Positions 29,430-30,798 of a stretch of DNA of 30,798 nt are shown here, piece after piece. The position numbers and the translations under genes are program-made. The first letter of the stretch is position 1, and every line of letters begins with the position of its first letter. The notes beneath the pieces are model-generated. The model worked only from the letters and a program-made list of their open reading frames with translations, had not been told where the DNA came from and ran no database searches. The stretch is from Spirogloea muscicola (lineage: Eukaryota; Streptophyta; Zygnematophyceae; Spirogloeales; Spirogloeaceae), in assembly GCA_009602725.1 (NCBI GenBank), contig WELB01000020.1, forward strand, positions 732,824-763,621. The letters are read 5' to 3'.

Positions 29430-30728
29430 TCAGGCCCGCACAAGCTCCCTGATGAAGGCCTCCAAGTCTGCAATCTTCCCGTTCTGCACCGAGGCTTCGG
29501 TTGCTGTGACTCTGTTGGCGCACTGGGTGAACTTGAACGCCTCACCCTCGACCCCAAGCTTGACATCCGTCCAAATGTCTGCCTCTGAAATACTGCTCCT
29601 ACTTGTCCTCAACTTGTCTCTGCAAGAAAGACAGGACTACAACTTTCGGCACTTGGTGACAAGACTGATGACTGTCATGATGAAAGACACTACAATACCT
29701 CTAATAAATTGTAAACGTAAGAGTACAAGTGTGCCACGTTAATTCAACAAACAGCTGGAGGCTGGACGAGGGAAGGATCTCACATTTCCTTCTCCAGCTG
29801 CTTGCGGATGAAGTCCACCGAGTAGGCGGTGACCTTGTCCATCTTATTGCAAAGGAGGAGTACAGGTATACGCCTTTTCACAACCACCTTTGTAGTGAGC
29901 AGCTCGTACAAGAACCTGCATGGGTAGCCAGGCCATCAGAGCAAAGAGCTAGCCACCTTGTCCATGTGAAGGCTACCCACAGAACATGCCACAGTTTAGG
30001 ACCGCTGAATCTGAGCAGGAAAATGCTACTGTCAGCAGAAAATGGATTAGAATACATCGGCCTCATGCAAAGCACTGTGGAAATACCGACTTACTCTGCG
30101 TTGTCCCGGATGTGGGGGAGGAAGTCGAGAGCGTCGATGACGAACACCAGGCCCCGCGCGCGCGGCAGGGCCTCCATGACTCTCGGCCGGAGCCGCGGGT
30201 GCCCGGGAACGTCAATAACGTGCACCGGCCGTGCCTTGGGGTTCTACAGGCGCATCGAGTCCCCACCCAGCTCCGATCAGAGCCGGCACAGCTGCATCCC
30301 CGTGTGCCTGCCAGTCCCAGGGCCTCGTCACTAACTCCCTCAGCAGCTCACCTTGGCTAGCTCCGAGTGCAGCGGGAAGCGGCCCTCGTTGGGCTCCATG
30401 GACGTCATGGTGCCCTGGTGCGTCGTCCCGTCCTGCAGCTGCAGGCCAAGACCCACGTCGGCCTCAGTGGCCGCCGGCAATGGCGGCCAGCCTCGCTCGC
30501 TAGCCCAGCCTCGCAGCGGCGGGCCAGAAGGTCCAGCGAGCTGGCCTGGTAGAAGAGGGCGGTCTTGCCGCCGCCGCAGAGGCCCGCCAGCACCACCGTG
30601 TCGGCCTTGGCGCCGCCGCCGCCGCCGCCGCCGAGCAGCCATCGCACGACTGCGGCCAGCGCGCGCCGGGGCTCCAGGCCGCCGTCAGCGCGGGTGCCGG
30701 CCAGGTGACAAGGCCTTGGACGGCCTTC
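29430..30728 (-). CDS. SRPRB: Signal recognition particle receptor beta subunit (5' end unresolved)
   Basis: ER-membrane GTPase that anchors the SRP receptor alpha subunit for cotranslational targeting. Exons, in order: up to 30728-30546, 30438-30352, 30243-30095, 29915-29784, 29619-29430. G-motifs seen: GLCGGGKTALFYQ (P-loop), HQGTMTSMEPNEGRF (switch I region), VIDVPGHPRLR (switch II), LLLCNKMDKVTA (guanine specificity), and CANRVTATEAS then IADLEAFIRELVRA at the C-terminus, all typical of plant-type SRPRB. Frame phases close across all four introns. The first listed intron has a GC donor (CAG|GC at 30545). An in-frame TGA at 30729-30731 limits the first exon. The N-terminal membrane anchor and start codon are not visible, so another exon is probably beyond the window. 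The gene converges on GH127. Confidence 0.9.
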
Positions 30729-30798
30729 TCATGCCTTTCCCGCGGCGCCGGGGAGCGTCGCCGCGCGGCGCCGGGGCGGGGAGCTGGCGGCGAGAGCG

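Noticed and set aside
1-30798. tRNA or rRNA genes
   Set aside because: No tRNA-like box A/B pairs with cloverleaf pairing or rRNA-like sequence noticed by eye; a covariance-model scan was not possible here.

Overview
This looks like nuclear DNA of a green alga, probably a trebouxiophyte-like one. Five protein genes are present. All are intron-rich with GT-AG (and a few GC-AG) introns, GC-rich first exons, and protein sequences that resemble plant and green-algal families (plant-type DUF1680/GH127, plant-type O-fucosyltransferase, PCC13-62-type desiccation protein). The placement is an inference from protein resemblance. No bacterial operon structure is visible.

Layout: (1) 1-178, the 3' end of a non-LTR retrotransposon ORF. 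(2) 305-2149 (+), a five-exon desiccation-related protein (DRP) gene. (3) about 2860-6530, a nest of 5'-truncated non-LTR (LINE) copies. The largest (4018-6310, -) carries the end of a reverse transcriptase with a FADD box, a CCHC zinc knuckle and a restriction-like endonuclease domain. (4) 7004-8735 (+), a second DRP gene with the same five-exon structure. (5) 9270-12890 (-), a ten-exon homogentisate 1,2-dioxygenase gene whose first exon is interrupted by 66 A/T bases. (6) about 12.9-16.3 kb, gene-poor and repeat-bearing. (7) 16369-19774 (+), a ten-exon plant-type O-fucosyltransferase gene. (8) 19.8-23.5 kb, gene-poor, ending in a second LINE nest with a run of 3'-end fragments. (9) 23740-28810 (+), a 13-exon GH127 beta-L-arabinofuranosidase-like gene (911 codons by my splice model). 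(10) 29430 to the right end (-), the signal recognition particle receptor beta subunit, 5' end outside or not resolved.

The host genes do not form one pathway: stress protection (two DRPs), tyrosine catabolism (HGD), Golgi glycosylation (O-FucT), cell-wall or arabinoside hydrolysis (GH127) and ER protein targeting (SRPRB). The unifying feature is the LINE family. At least three subfamilies are present. They share a C-terminus ending in LLxRGY-stop (x = S or T) and a 3'-UTR hairpin whose stem is conserved while the loop changes. They insert into one another, and one copy is flanked by a clear 11-bp target-site duplication.

All exon boundaries were set by hand from reading-frame phase, splice dinucleotides and recognised family motifs. 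Every internal junction given closes in frame, except one stated ambiguity in the O-fucosyltransferase gene.
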